Origin: Asanoa ishikariensis
Lineage (GTDB): Bacteria; Actinomycetota; Actinomycetes; Mycobacteriales; Micromonosporaceae
Length of the DNA: 64,000 bases
Reading direction: 5' to 3'
Assembly: GCF_900107455.1 (NCBI RefSeq)
Contig: NZ_FNQB01000001.1
Location: 1,488,001 to 1,552,000 of the forward strand
Part shown: positions 49,389 through 59,158 of the stretch, piece by piece
How the letters are laid out: every line of letters begins with the position of its first letter
How positions within the stretch are numbered: position 1 is the first letter of the stretch
Translations under genes and position numbers: made by a program
Notes under the pieces: generated by a model
Database searches by the model: none
Told to the model about the DNA's origin: nothing
The model's input: the letters and a program-made list of their open reading frames with translations, nothing else

Positions 49389-50393
49389 ATGTCATATCGG
49401 TCACGGGTACGCGGTTGTCTGCTGGGCGGCGCGATCGGGGACGCACTGGGCAATCCGGTCGAATTCCTCTCGATGCACCGAATTCGGGCACGATTTGGCC
49501 CAGACGGGTTGACCGAACTGCTCGGCGATCCGGCTCTGATCACCGACGACACCCAGATGACGCTGTTCACCGCCGAAGGACTGATCCGGGCGGGCGTACG
49601 CGGCGAGGACGTCGCCCCTGCCGTCCATCGGGCCCATCTGCGCTGGCTGGACACCCAGCGCCGGCCCGCACCGCCGCCGGACGCCGATGGCGGGCTGGCC
49701 GGCCACGCCTTTCTCTACGCGCGCCGCGCGCCCGGCAATGCCTGCCTCTCCGGCCTGGAGTCGGGGCGGATGGGCACGCTGGCCGACCCGGCGAACCCGG
49801 ACTCCAAGGGCTGTGGCGCGGTGATGCGGTCGGCGCCGTTCGGTCTGGATCCACGATGGACGGTGGAGGAAGCGTTCGCCGCCGCGGTCGAGTGCGCGGT
49901 GCAGACCCACGGGCATCCGTCCGGCTATCTCGCGGCGGGCGCGTTCGCCGCGATCACGCACGAAATGGTGCTTGCCGAACGGGGGCTGGTGGAGGCGGTC
50001 GAAGGCGCGCTCGGACTGCTCCGGCAACGGCCGAAGCACGACGAGGTCACCGCGGCCCTGGAGCAGGCGCTGACGCTGGACCGGGCGGCGACCCCGGAAC
50101 GGGTGGAGACGCTCGGTGGCGGCTGGGTGGCCGAGGAGGCGTTGGCGATCGGCGTCTACGCGGCGCTGGCCCACCCCACCGACGTGCGGCGGGCGCTGCT
50201 GGTCGCGGCCAACCACTCCGGCGACAGCGACTCGACCGCGGCCATCGCCGGCAACCTGCTCGGCGCGTGGCACGGCGAAGCGGCGCTGCCCGCGGACTGG
50301 GTGCTTCGCGTGGAAGGCCGGGACACGATCATCAAGGTGGCCGACGACCTGGCGGGGCAGTTCCCGCACGCCGGTCAAGAGATGGCCGGGTAA
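49389..50393 (+). CDS. ADP-ribosylglycohydrolase (ARH) family protein
   Basis: 334 residues. RVRGCLLGGAIGDALGNPVE at the N-terminus, ITDDTQMTLFTAEGL with the metal-binding Asp pair, and NHSGDSDSTAAIAGNLLGAW near the C-terminus with further Asp ligands: the complete ARH signature with two Mg ions. The enzyme removes ADP-ribose from protein or from tRNA/DNA-linked acceptors. Neighbour to the stressosome operon, divergently transcribed, which hints at a stress link by inference only. Confidence 0.93.
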   Translation: MSYRSRVRGCLLGGAIGDALGNPVEFLSMHRIRARFGPDGLTELLGDPALITDDTQMTLFTAEGLIRAGVRGEDVAPAVHRAHLRWLDTQRRPAPPPDADGGLAGHAFLYARRAPGNACLSGLESGRMGTLADPANPDSKGCGAVMRSAPFGLDPRWTVEEAFAAAVECAVQTHGHPSGYLAAGAFAAITHEMVLAERGLVEAVEGALGLLRQRPKHDEVTAALEQALTLDRAATPERVETLGGGWVAEEALAIGVYAALAHPTDVRRALLVAANHSGDSDSTAAIAGNLLGAWHGEAALPADWVLRVEGRDTIIKVADDLAGQFPHAGQEMAG

Positions 50394-50406
50394 CCGATCG
50401 AAGTAG

Positions 50407-50420
50407 GGCCCGTAAGGGCC
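50407..50420. terminator. Weak hairpin between convergent genes
   Basis: GGCCC-GTAA-GGGCC (50407-50420), a five-base stem with a tetraloop, 14 bases after the glycohydrolase stop. Short and without a T-tract, so weak. Confidence 0.35.
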
Positions 50421-50452
50421 GACTCGGCGGTCACCCGGCCATCATCGGTGGA

Positions 50453-51913
<1,461 letters not shown>

Positions 51914-51978
51914 CTACCGGCTTCGATCGATGATCGGTCATCCCGATTTGACGGGTAGTGCCAAGTGATGGTTATGCG

Positions 51979-53292
51979 TCAGGCCGGAGCGATGTTCTGG
52001 TTCAGGTGGAAGACGTTGGCCGGGTCGTAGCTCCGCTTCAGGGCCGCCAGCCTGGCCAGCTTCGCTGGTGGGAAGGCCCGCCGGACGCCGGCGGCGCCCT
52101 CGTCGCTGAGGGTGTTGAGGTACATCCCACTGGAGTACGCCGTCAGTGGTGCGACCGCGCTGCGGGCAGCCGCCATCCGGTCGGCGTCCTCGGCCGGGTC
52201 GTCCCAGCGCGCTGCCGCGACAAGTTCGAAAAGCGTGCCCCGTTGCCCGTACGCGGCCTCGTCCTCCGGCACGTCCTGGATCGCGCCGCCGTAGGCCTGC
52301 AATGACATCGTGGGCCGCAGCGCTTCGGCGCCGTCGCCGCGCTCGACCAGCGCGGCCGCCGCCTCGGCGGGCAGCCGGTCTAGGTAGAGCCCCTTCCAGT
52401 AGCGGCGGAAGTGGTGGCCGTCGACGGCGTCGTCGATCGTCTGAAGGTCCAGATAGGACATCTCACGGACGGTCTCGCGGCGGGTCCGGCCGAGGCCGGC
52501 GAGGTCCCGGGTGAGCCGACGCCCCCGCTCCGGGTCACCGACCCAGACGAAGCCGACGTCGACCCCGTCGGCGCCGATCGAGGCGAAGTACGTGGCCTCC
52601 CGTGGTGCGACCGCGTTGAGCTCCCGCCAGCCCTCCAACACGGCGACCCCGTCGGCGGGGTCGAACAGGTAGCTGGCCAGCAGGGCGCGGGTGCCGATCT
52701 CGTGGAGCTGGAACTCGAACGAGGTCACGATGCCGAAGTTGCCACCGCCGCCACGCAGGCCCCAGAACAGCTCCGGGTGCTCGGTGCGGCTCGCGGTGAC
52801 CAAGGCTCCGTCGGCGGTGACCACCTCGAAGGACACGACGTTGTCGCACGACAGCCCGAACCGCCGGGCCAGCCAGCCCATGCCGCCGCCGAGGGTGAGA
52901 CCGCCGACGCCCGTGTGCGAGACGTTGCCGGCCGTGGTGGCCAGGCCGTGGCGCTGCGCCGCCCGGTCGAGGGCGCCGAGCAGGGCGCCGCCCTGGACCC
53001 GGGCTCGGCGGGTACGCGGGTCCACCGTCACGCCGCCCATCGGGGTCAGGTCGATCATCAGGCCACCGGCCGGCACCGCGAGCCCGAGCACGCTGTGGCC
53101 GCCGCACCGGACGCCGATCTCCAGGTCGTGCTCGCGGGCGTGGCGGATGGCGTTGACCACGTCGGTGACCGTGCCGCAGCGCACGATCAGGGCGGGCCGG
53201 CGGTCGACCATCGCGTTCCAGACGGAACGCGCCTCGTCGTAGCCGGCGTCGGTGGGGTGGAGGACCTGGCCGGTGAGGGATGTCGTCGTCAT
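51979..53292 (-). CDS. FAD-linked oxidoreductase of the berberine-bridge-like family
   Basis: About 437 residues from ATG 53292 (GTG 53301 also possible). PCMH-type FAD domain with IGVRCGGHSVLGLAVPAGGL, where His attaches covalently to FAD, and NVSHTGVGGLTLGGGMGWLA; the Cys of bicovalent BBE enzymes is missing at this second site, so binding is probably monocovalent. C-terminal berberine domain ending RSYDPANVFHLNQNI. Oxidises sugars or secondary metabolites. Divergent from a MocR-type regulator with a palindrome between. Confidence 0.9.
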   Translation of the reverse strand: MTTTSLTGQVLHPTDAGYDEARSVWNAMVDRRPALIVRCGTVTDVVNAIRHAREHDLEIGVRCGGHSVLGLAVPAGGLMIDLTPMGGVTVDPRTRRARVQGGALLGALDRAAQRHGLATTAGNVSHTGVGGLTLGGGMGWLARRFGLSCDNVVSFEVVTADGALVTASRTEHPELFWGLRGGGGNFGIVTSFEFQLHEIGTRALLASYLFDPADGVAVLEGWRELNAVAPREATYFASIGADGVDVGFVWVGDPERGRRLTRDLAGLGRTRRETVREMSYLDLQTIDDAVDGHHFRRYWKGLYLDRLPAEAAAALVERGDGAEALRPTMSLQAYGGAIQDVPEDEAAYGQRGTLFELVAAARWDDPAEDADRMAAARSAVAPLTAYSSGMYLNTLSDEGAAGVRRAFPPAKLARLAALKRSYDPANVFHLNQNIAPA

Positions 53293-53310
53293 GTCACTCA
53301 CCGTGTCAAG

Positions 53311-53337
53311 AATCGGTACTGAGAATAAGCTCCGATT
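53311..53337. promoter_or_regulatory. Probable operator between oxidase and MocR regulator
   Basis: AATCGG (53311-53316) and CCGATT (53332-53337) form a spaced inverted repeat in an AT-rich stretch directly before the regulator start at 53340. The spot fits autoregulation and control of the divergent oxidase. Confidence 0.5.
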
Positions 53338-53339
53338 CC

Positions 53340-54737
53340 ATGGTGGGATCCTGGACCAATTCCGGAGCCGCGAGCGACCTGATGATTCCGCTCGACCGGG
53401 CCGCCCCCGTCGCGCTGCATCGCCAGATCGAGGCGGCGATCCGCGAGAGTGTCCGCTCGGGCCGACTGCCGTTGGGTGCGTCCGTGCCGCCCACCCGGGC
53501 GCTCGCGGCCGACCTCGGGGTGTCCCGTGGCATCGTCGTCGAGGCGTACCAGCAGCTTGTCGCCGAGGGCTACCTGAGCAGTCGGCCCGGCGGATACACC
53601 CGGGTCGCGGCGGGCCCGTCGCCGGTGCCGCCCCGGGCGCCGGTGCGGCAGGCAGCGGAGGTCCGGATCGACTTCGGGTACGGCCGGGCGGACGTCGCGC
53701 ACTTCCCGCGGGCGGCCTGGCTGCGTTCGCTGCGGCGGGTGCTGACCCACGCGCCCGACGACCGGTTCGGCTACGCCAGCGGCGGGGGCGTGCCGGAGCT
53801 TCGGCTCGCGCTGGCCGACTATCTCAACCGCGTCCGTGGCACCAACGCGACACCGTCCGATGTGGTCGTCACCAACGGGTTCGCGCAGGGCATCGCGCTG
53901 GTCGTGCAGGTGCTCGCCCGGCGCGGCGCCCGCCGGATCGCCGTGGAGGACCCGTCACCCGACGACGATGCCCGGGAGCATGCGCGGGCCGCCGGCCTCG
54001 AGGTGGTCGGCGTGCCGGTCGGCCCCGACGGCGTCGACGTGTCGGCCCTGGCCCGGGTGTCGGCCGACGCGCTGGTGCTGACTCCGTCCCACCAGTGGCC
54101 GACCGGTGGCGTGTTGCCGCCGCCGGCCCGGGCGGCGGTGCAGCGTTGGGCGCGGGAGAACGACGCGGTCGTGGTGGAGGACGACTACGACGCCGAGCAC
54201 CGCTACGACCGCGCGCCGGTCGGCGCTCTGCAGGGCCTCGACCCGGACCGGGTGATCTACGCGGGCACGGCGAGCAAGACGCTGGCGCCCGGGCTGCGGA
54301 TCGGCTGGCTGGTCACGCCGGCCGGCCTGGTCGACGAGCTCGCCACGGCCAAGGTGAAGGCCGACCGTGGCTCGTCGGCCGTGGACCAGCTCGCGCTCGC
54401 CGACTTCTTCGCGAACGGCGAGTTCGACCGGCACCTGCGCCGGATGCGTCCGGTCTACCGGCGCCGCCGGGACGCCCTGCTGGCCGGTCTGGCGCGGCAC
54501 CTACCCGGGTTCCGGCCCGCCGGAGTGGCGGCCGGCCTGCACCTGGTCGCCTGGCTCCCGTCGGGGCTCACCGAGGACGAGGTCATCGTCGCCGGCCGCG
54601 CCGCCGGGGTCGGTGTGGGCGGCGTCGGCCGCTACCGGCTCAGTCCCGGTCCCGCCGGACTGATCTTCGGGTACGCCACCCTCGACCCGCCCGCGATCGA
54701 GGAAGGGCTCGCCCTGCTGGCCGCCGCTCTCCACTAG
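53340..54737 (+). CDS. MocR/PdxR-type regulator (GntR DNA-binding plus aminotransferase fold)
   Basis: 465 residues from ATG 53340. GntR winged helix (10-85; SGRLPLGASVPPTRALAADL, GVSRGIVVEAYQQLVAEGYL), then a class I aminotransferase-like domain with EDPSPDDDAREH, VVEDDYDAEHRYD and the PLP-binding Lys in YAGTASKTLAPGLRIGWL. MocR proteins sense PLP or PLP-adducts. The last 237 bases are overlapped by the frame of the convergent PH-domain gene. Confidence 0.92.
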   Translation: MVGSWTNSGAASDLMIPLDRAAPVALHRQIEAAIRESVRSGRLPLGASVPPTRALAADLGVSRGIVVEAYQQLVAEGYLSSRPGGYTRVAAGPSPVPPRAPVRQAAEVRIDFGYGRADVAHFPRAAWLRSLRRVLTHAPDDRFGYASGGGVPELRLALADYLNRVRGTNATPSDVVVTNGFAQGIALVVQVLARRGARRIAVEDPSPDDDAREHARAAGLEVVGVPVGPDGVDVSALARVSADALVLTPSHQWPTGGVLPPPARAAVQRWARENDAVVVEDDYDAEHRYDRAPVGALQGLDPDRVIYAGTASKTLAPGLRIGWLVTPAGLVDELATAKVKADRGSSAVDQLALADFFANGEFDRHLRRMRPVYRRRRDALLAGLARHLPGFRPAGVAAGLHLVAWLPSGLTEDEVIVAGRAAGVGVGGVGRYRLSPGPAGLIFGYATLDPPAIEEGLALLAAALH

Positions 54738-56138
54738 GACCAGGTCGGCGACGTCGGAGGCGGCGATGTCGTACGCGGTGTAGGCGCCCTGCCCGGCCGC
54801 CGTCGTCGCGATCACCGTGGCCAGCCCGAGCCGGCGCTGGAAGAACGACTGCTTGACCCGCCAGCCGATCACCGCACGTCGGCGCAGCATGGCCGTTTGC
54901 CGCGTGGCGACGCCCGAGCGGACCACCAGGAAGCCGTCGTGCACGGCGTGACCGAGGCTGCGGTACGCCAGCACCGCGCCGGCCGTGGTGACCACCAGCA
55001 GGGCGGGGAAGACCCAGGCGAGGGAGGGTCCGCCCGCGACAATCACGACGGCCGTCGCGGCCGCGGCCCAGAACAGCGCCCGCACGAGCCGGCGGCGCAG
55101 CGCGGCGGGCGGCGCCGGGCGCAACGGCCGGGTCAGTGCGTCGGTTCGCAGGATGTCGGCGGCGACCGCCCGGGCGACGGAGACCGGGCCGCGGGGCAGG
55201 ATGGTCGCACCGGCAGTGGGGCTCCACAGGCTGACGCCGGTGGTGATCAGGCTGCTCTCGGCGACGCCGAGCCACCGCCAGATCTGCGGCTCACGGATCT
55301 GGAAGCCGCGTACCCGGTGCTTCTCGCGGTCCACCGAAGCGGTGCGCAACAGGCCCTGCGTGGTGCGCAGGACGCCAGGATTGCGGGTCAGCCGGAAGTT
55401 CCAGTGGCTGGTGACGAACCCGACGACGAGGCCGGCGCTGCCGACGAGGAGGAAACCGAGCGCGCCGAGCGCGATGACCCACCCGATGGGCGCGCCCCCG
55501 GCCAGGTCGCGGGCGTGCTCGAGCGCGTCGTAGCCGAACAGCCGGCCCAGCCAGTAGCCGCCCCAGGACAGGCCCGCACCGGCGAAGACGACCCAGATGC
55601 TGAGCACGTTGTAGAAGATCCAGCTCGGCTCGAACTTGGCCAGCAGTTGGCCGGCGGGCGGTGCCGGCTGCCCCGGCTGTCCCGGCTCGGCCTGCTCGGC
55701 GGTCGCGTCCAGCATCTCGTGCAGCCGCAGGGCGGTCGCGGCCGACACCGCGTCGATGCGCAGGGCCGCGGTCGCGCCGGCGACTCCGGTCAACCCGGCG
55801 CCGACCGTGACGACCCGCAGACCGAACAGCCGGTTGGTCAGGCGGGCGTCACTGCCGACGCTGCGGATCCGGTCGCGGGCGATCCACCGCTCGTTGCGGA
55901 CGAACAGGCCGCTGCGCACCTCGACGCGGTCAGGGGTGATCCGGTATCGGGTGGTGGCCCATCTGGCCAGGTCGGCCGCCGCCCGCAGAACGCCGATCAC
56001 CGCCACCACGATCGCCGGCCAGGCATCGCCCGGCTCCAGTCCGAGCACGCCCGCCGCGATGGCGGTGGGCACCAGGGAGACCGCGGCCCGCACGAGGTCG
56101 ACCGCGATCACCTTGCGATCGAGCCGCTGCCAGGTCAT
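54501..56138 (-). CDS. Large PH-domain membrane protein (YdbT-like, DUF304)
   Basis: 545 residues. Repeating units of paired membrane helices with bPH2 (DUF304) domains: TTRYRITPDRVEVRSGLFVR and NERWIARDRIRSVGSDARL, NFRLTRNPGVLRTTQGLLRT, and VHDGFLVVRSGVATRQTAML. Three such units are seen. The final about 78 codons (54737 to 54501), antisense to the MocR gene, are Gly/Glu/Pro/Asp-rich and unlike the family, which normally ends near residue 465. ATG overlaps the previous gene by four bases. Function: membrane stress or envelope lipid-related in Bacillus YdbS/YdbT. Confidence 0.85.
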   Translation of the reverse strand: MTWQRLDRKVIAVDLVRAAVSLVPTAIAAGVLGLEPGDAWPAIVVAVIGVLRAAADLARWATTRYRITPDRVEVRSGLFVRNERWIARDRIRSVGSDARLTNRLFGLRVVTVGAGLTGVAGATAALRIDAVSAATALRLHEMLDATAEQAEPGQPGQPAPPAGQLLAKFEPSWIFYNVLSIWVVFAGAGLSWGGYWLGRLFGYDALEHARDLAGGAPIGWVIALGALGFLLVGSAGLVVGFVTSHWNFRLTRNPGVLRTTQGLLRTASVDREKHRVRGFQIREPQIWRWLGVAESSLITTGVSLWSPTAGATILPRGPVSVARAVAADILRTDALTRPLRPAPPAALRRRLVRALFWAAAATAVVIVAGGPSLAWVFPALLVVTTAGAVLAYRSLGHAVHDGFLVVRSGVATRQTAMLRRRAVIGWRVKQSFFQRRLGLATVIATTAAGQGAYTAYDIAASDVADLVLVESGGQQGEPFLDRGRVEGGVPEDQSGGTGTEPVAADAAHTDPGGAAGDDDLVLGEPRREPGDQVQAGRHSGGPEPG

Positions 56139-56626
56139 GTCGCGTCACCAGCCGTGCGGCCCACGATCGCGGTGAGCCGGGCCGCCACCTCGGTCGCCTC
56201 CGCGTCGGGGAGGGCGACCAGCTCGACCGGGCCGCTCGCCGACGCGGTGGTGACAGTCACGGTCGCCAGCCCGAGCAAACGTTGCAGCGGGCCGCGGGTG
56301 GCGTCGACGGTCTGGATCCGGGACAGCGGCGCGACGCGCCACTCGCGGACCAACCATCCGGACAGCGCGTAGACCGCATCGTCGGTCGCCTCCCACCGGT
56401 GCACCCGGTAGCGCAGGGAGGGCACGACGGCGGCGTGCACGACATCGATGATTGCCAGCGCTATCAGCAGTGGGCCGAGCCAGGATCGCGACGACTCGAC
56501 GAAGGCGAAGACGACGAGCCCGGCGGCGAGCGGCACGACGGCGCCGATCACCTCGCGCAGGGTCCACCAGAGCACGGCCTTGCGCGCGACGCGGTGACGA
56601 GGTGGATACAGTCCGAGTTCCCCCAT
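56135..56626 (-). CDS. Small PH-domain membrane protein (YdbS-like)
   Basis: 163 residues from ATG 56626 (GTG 56653 possible). Two hydrophobic helices (LREVIGAVVPLAAGLVVFAF, LLIALAIIDVVHAAVVPSLR) then a bPH2/DUF304 domain YRVHRWEATDDAVYALSGWL, REWRVAPLSRIQTVDATRGP and LLGLATVTVTTAS. Together with the next gene it mirrors the ydbS-ydbT pair. Stop overlaps the next start (ATGA). Confidence 0.88.
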   Translation of the reverse strand: MGELGLYPPRHRVARKAVLWWTLREVIGAVVPLAAGLVVFAFVESSRSWLGPLLIALAIIDVVHAAVVPSLRYRVHRWEATDDAVYALSGWLVREWRVAPLSRIQTVDATRGPLQRLLGLATVTVTTASASGPVELVALPDAEATEVAARLTAIVGRTAGDAT

Positions 56627-56730
56627 GCGCACAGGGTGGGGCACGATCGCCACCCGCGCAGCTATCCATCGGCTAGCGGGCCTGGCCGGTCGGCCAGGAT
56701 TACTGGTCGAGCGACGTGCGGTGTGCGTCG

Positions 56731-56736
56731 TACCCT
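56731..56736 (+). promoter_or_regulatory. TACCCT -10 element for the third histidine kinase
   Basis: TACCCT ends six bases before ATG 56743, as for a leaderless transcript, in the short divergent gap to the PH-domain gene. Confidence 0.5.
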
Positions 56737-56742
56737 CGCGGC

Positions 56743-58014
56743 ATGAGCGCGACCCGGCCCAAGCCCTTCCGTTCGCCGCGGTGGCTGCTGCCCGCGGAGC
56801 TGGCGGGGGTCTCGGTCGACGAGCCGCGCCGGCGCCGCACCGCCCGGGACTGGGTGGCCGACGCGGCGCTTTTCCTCTTCGCGCTCAGCTTCCTGGTGCT
56901 CGATTCCGGCGGGGCTCCTTACTACGGCGACGCGGTCCCGCAGTGGTTCCACACGGTCGACCCGTTCGTCAGCTTCGCGGCCTGCATCGCGCTGTGGTGG
57001 CGGCGGCGGGTCCCCTTCGTGGTGGCCGGATTGGTGCTCGTGGCCTACCTGATCGGCGACAGCACGCTGGGTGCCGCGCTGGTGGTCGTACTCACCGTCG
57101 CCGTGCACCGGGGCTGGCTGGCCGCGGTGCTCGTGGCAGACGCCTTTCTGGTGCCGTCGCTCTGGTTCAGCTTCGCGCATCCGCCGCCGAACGTGGCGTG
57201 GCAGGCGATGGTCGTGATCGTGTTCCTGATGTTCGTCACGCCGCTGGCCTGGGGGATGGCCGTCCGGTTCCGCCGGCAGGTGATGGCCAGCCTGCGCCGC
57301 GATGCCGAATGGGCGGCGCGCGACCACGAGCGGCGGCTGGCCGACGCGCGCCGGGCCGAACGGGAGCGGATCGCCCGGGAGATGCACGACACCCTCGCGC
57401 ACCGCATCTCGCTGATCTCCGTGCACGCCGGGGCGCTGTCCTACCGGAGTGCACAGGCCGAGGCCGGCGCCGGGCGGCCGCTGGGGGCCTCCGACGTCGG
57501 CGCCGCCATCGACGTCATCCACGGCAACGCCCGGCGCGCGCTGGTCGAGCTCGGCGACGTGCTGGCGGTGCTGCGCACCGGCGACGAGGCACCGGATCCG
57601 GCGGACGCCGGACCACCGCAGCCACAGATCGGCGACATCAAGCGCCTGGTCGCGGACGCCGAGGCCGTGGGGCAACGCGTCACCGTCACCGTCGAGTGCG
57701 AGCCGACCGAGACCCTGCGCAGTGCGGTGCAGCGCACGGTCTACCGCACCGTCCAAGAAGGACTCACGAACGCCCGGAAGCACGCACCGGGTACGGCGGT
57801 CGAAGTATCGGTCACCGGGACGCCCGGCAACGGTGTGGTGGCCACGGTGCGCAACCCGTTGCCGGTCGGCGGTGCGCCGGTCAGCGCCATACCCGGCGCC
57901 GGTGTCGGGCTGGCCGGGCTCGCCGAGCGGGTCGCCCTCGACGGAGGCACGCTGGAGCACGGCCCCGACGAGGGCTGCTTCCGTCTAATCACCCGGCTAC
58001 CGTGGCCCGTATGA
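56743..58014 (+). CDS. Membrane sensor histidine kinase (HisKA_3)
   Basis: 423 residues. Five hydrophobic helices in residues about 40-180 (ALFLFALSFLVLDSGG; MVVIVFLMFVTPLAWGMAV), a linker helix, RAERERIAREMHDTLAHRIS with the phosphoacceptor His, and an HATPase_c domain with EGLTNARKHAPG and GVGLAGLAERVALDGG. A DesK-like class II kinase. The stop overlaps the regulator start by four bases (ATGA). Frame open upstream but without signals. Confidence 0.92.
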   Translation: MSATRPKPFRSPRWLLPAELAGVSVDEPRRRRTARDWVADAALFLFALSFLVLDSGGAPYYGDAVPQWFHTVDPFVSFAACIALWWRRRVPFVVAGLVLVAYLIGDSTLGAALVVVLTVAVHRGWLAAVLVADAFLVPSLWFSFAHPPPNVAWQAMVVIVFLMFVTPLAWGMAVRFRRQVMASLRRDAEWAARDHERRLADARRAERERIAREMHDTLAHRISLISVHAGALSYRSAQAEAGAGRPLGASDVGAAIDVIHGNARRALVELGDVLAVLRTGDEAPDPADAGPPQPQIGDIKRLVADAEAVGQRVTVTVECEPTETLRSAVQRTVYRTVQEGLTNARKHAPGTAVEVSVTGTPGNGVVATVRNPLPVGGAPVSAIPGAGVGLAGLAERVALDGGTLEHGPDEGCFRLITRLPWPV

Positions 58015-58673
58015 GCCGACCGGTGCGGGTCCTGCTCGTCGACGACGACGCGCTGGTGCGCGCCGGGCTGCGGTTGATGCTCGGTGGCGCTGACGACATC
58101 GAGGTGGTCGGTGAGGCGGTCGACGGCTCGTCGGTGCCGGACCAGGTGCGCCGCACCCAGCCGGACGTCGTGCTGATGGACGTGCGGATGCCGGTGGTCG
58201 ACGGGATCACGGCGACCCGGGCGCTCGGCCCCGGCCCGGCGGTCATCGTGCTCACCACCTTCGACGCCGACGCCACCGTGGTCGAAGCGCTGCGCGCGGG
58301 CGCGGCGGGCTTCCTGCTCAAGCACACGCCCCCGGAGCAGATCGTCGAGGCGGTGCGCCGCGCCGCCGCCGGCGAGCCCGTGCTGTCGCCGAGCGTCGCG
58401 CGCACGTTGATCGACCACGTCGCGGCCGGCGGCGACCGGGCCGCCAGCACGCGCCGGGACCGGGCGCGGGCCCGGCTGGCGGTGCTCTCCGAACGGGAGC
58501 GGGCGGTGGCCGCGGCCGTCGCCGAGGGCCTCTCCAACGGCGACATCGCCGAGCGGCTCTACATGTCGGTCGGCACCGTCAAGGCCCACCTGTCTAGCGC
58601 GCTGACCAAGCTCGACCTGACGAACCGCATTCAGTTGGCGCTGTTGGCCCACGACGCCGACGAGGCTACTTAG
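58011..58673 (+). CDS. NarL/LuxR-type response regulator
   Basis: 220 residues. Receiver domain VRVLLVDDDALVRAGLRLML, phosphoacceptor Asp in VVLMDVRMPVVDG, Lys in GFLLKHTPPEQ; LuxR domain LSERERAVAAAVAEGLSNGD and MSVGTVKAHLSSALTKLDL. Paired with the overlapping kinase. Its end overlaps the convergent acetyltransferase gene by eight bases. Target genes are not evident. Confidence 0.93.
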   Translation: MSRPVRVLLVDDDALVRAGLRLMLGGADDIEVVGEAVDGSSVPDQVRRTQPDVVLMDVRMPVVDGITATRALGPGPAVIVLTTFDADATVVEALRAGAAGFLLKHTPPEQIVEAVRRAAAGEPVLSPSVARTLIDHVAAGGDRAASTRRDRARARLAVLSERERAVAAAVAEGLSNGDIAERLYMSVGTVKAHLSSALTKLDLTNRIQLALLAHDADEAT

Positions 58674-59103
58674 GCCGTCTGGCGACCACCTCGTCGTCCT
58701 CCTTCTCCCCGTTCTCCACAAAACCCAGGCTGGCGTACAGCGCGCGGGCGGTCGTGTTCTCGGGTTGGTAGGAGAGCGCGAAGCTGGGCGCGTCGATCTC
58801 GGCGAGGGCCGCGCTGACCGCCGCCCGGCCGTAGCCCTTGCCTTGGTGCGCGGTGTCGACAGTGATGCCGCCGAGCCAGGCGGCGCCGTCCTCCGGGTCG
58901 ATCGCCCACATCAGGAAGCCGACGACGCCGCCGTCCGTGGTGGTGACGGCCAACGGCTGCCAGCCGACCGGGCTGTAGTGGCACAGCGCCAGGTAGTACG
59001 CCGGCTCGGCGACCCAGGCGCGCTGTTCCGGGCTCACGGTGAGACCCGCGACGGCGCGCCAGTTGTCGGCGTCGACCGGTGCGAGGGTGACGGAGATGTC
59101 CAT
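58666..59103 (-). CDS. GNAT-family N-acetyltransferase
   Basis: 145 residues. VGFLMWAIDPEDGAAWLGGI, then TAHQGKGYGRAAVSAAL, the acetyl-CoA pyrophosphate-binding Q/RxxGxG/A loop, and the closing YQPENTTARALYASLGFVEN. The full GNAT core is present; close to spermidine/spermine-type or general acetyltransferases. Substrate unknown. Confidence 0.9.
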   Translation of the reverse strand: MDISVTLAPVDADNWRAVAGLTVSPEQRAWVAEPAYYLALCHYSPVGWQPLAVTTTDGGVVGFLMWAIDPEDGAAWLGGITVDTAHQGKGYGRAAVSAALAEIDAPSFALSYQPENTTARALYASLGFVENGEKEDDEVVARRPK

Positions 59104-59158
59104 GCCGGCGATCGTGCCATCAATGAAATCCGGTTGCGCACCCTGTTAGACAGGTCGC

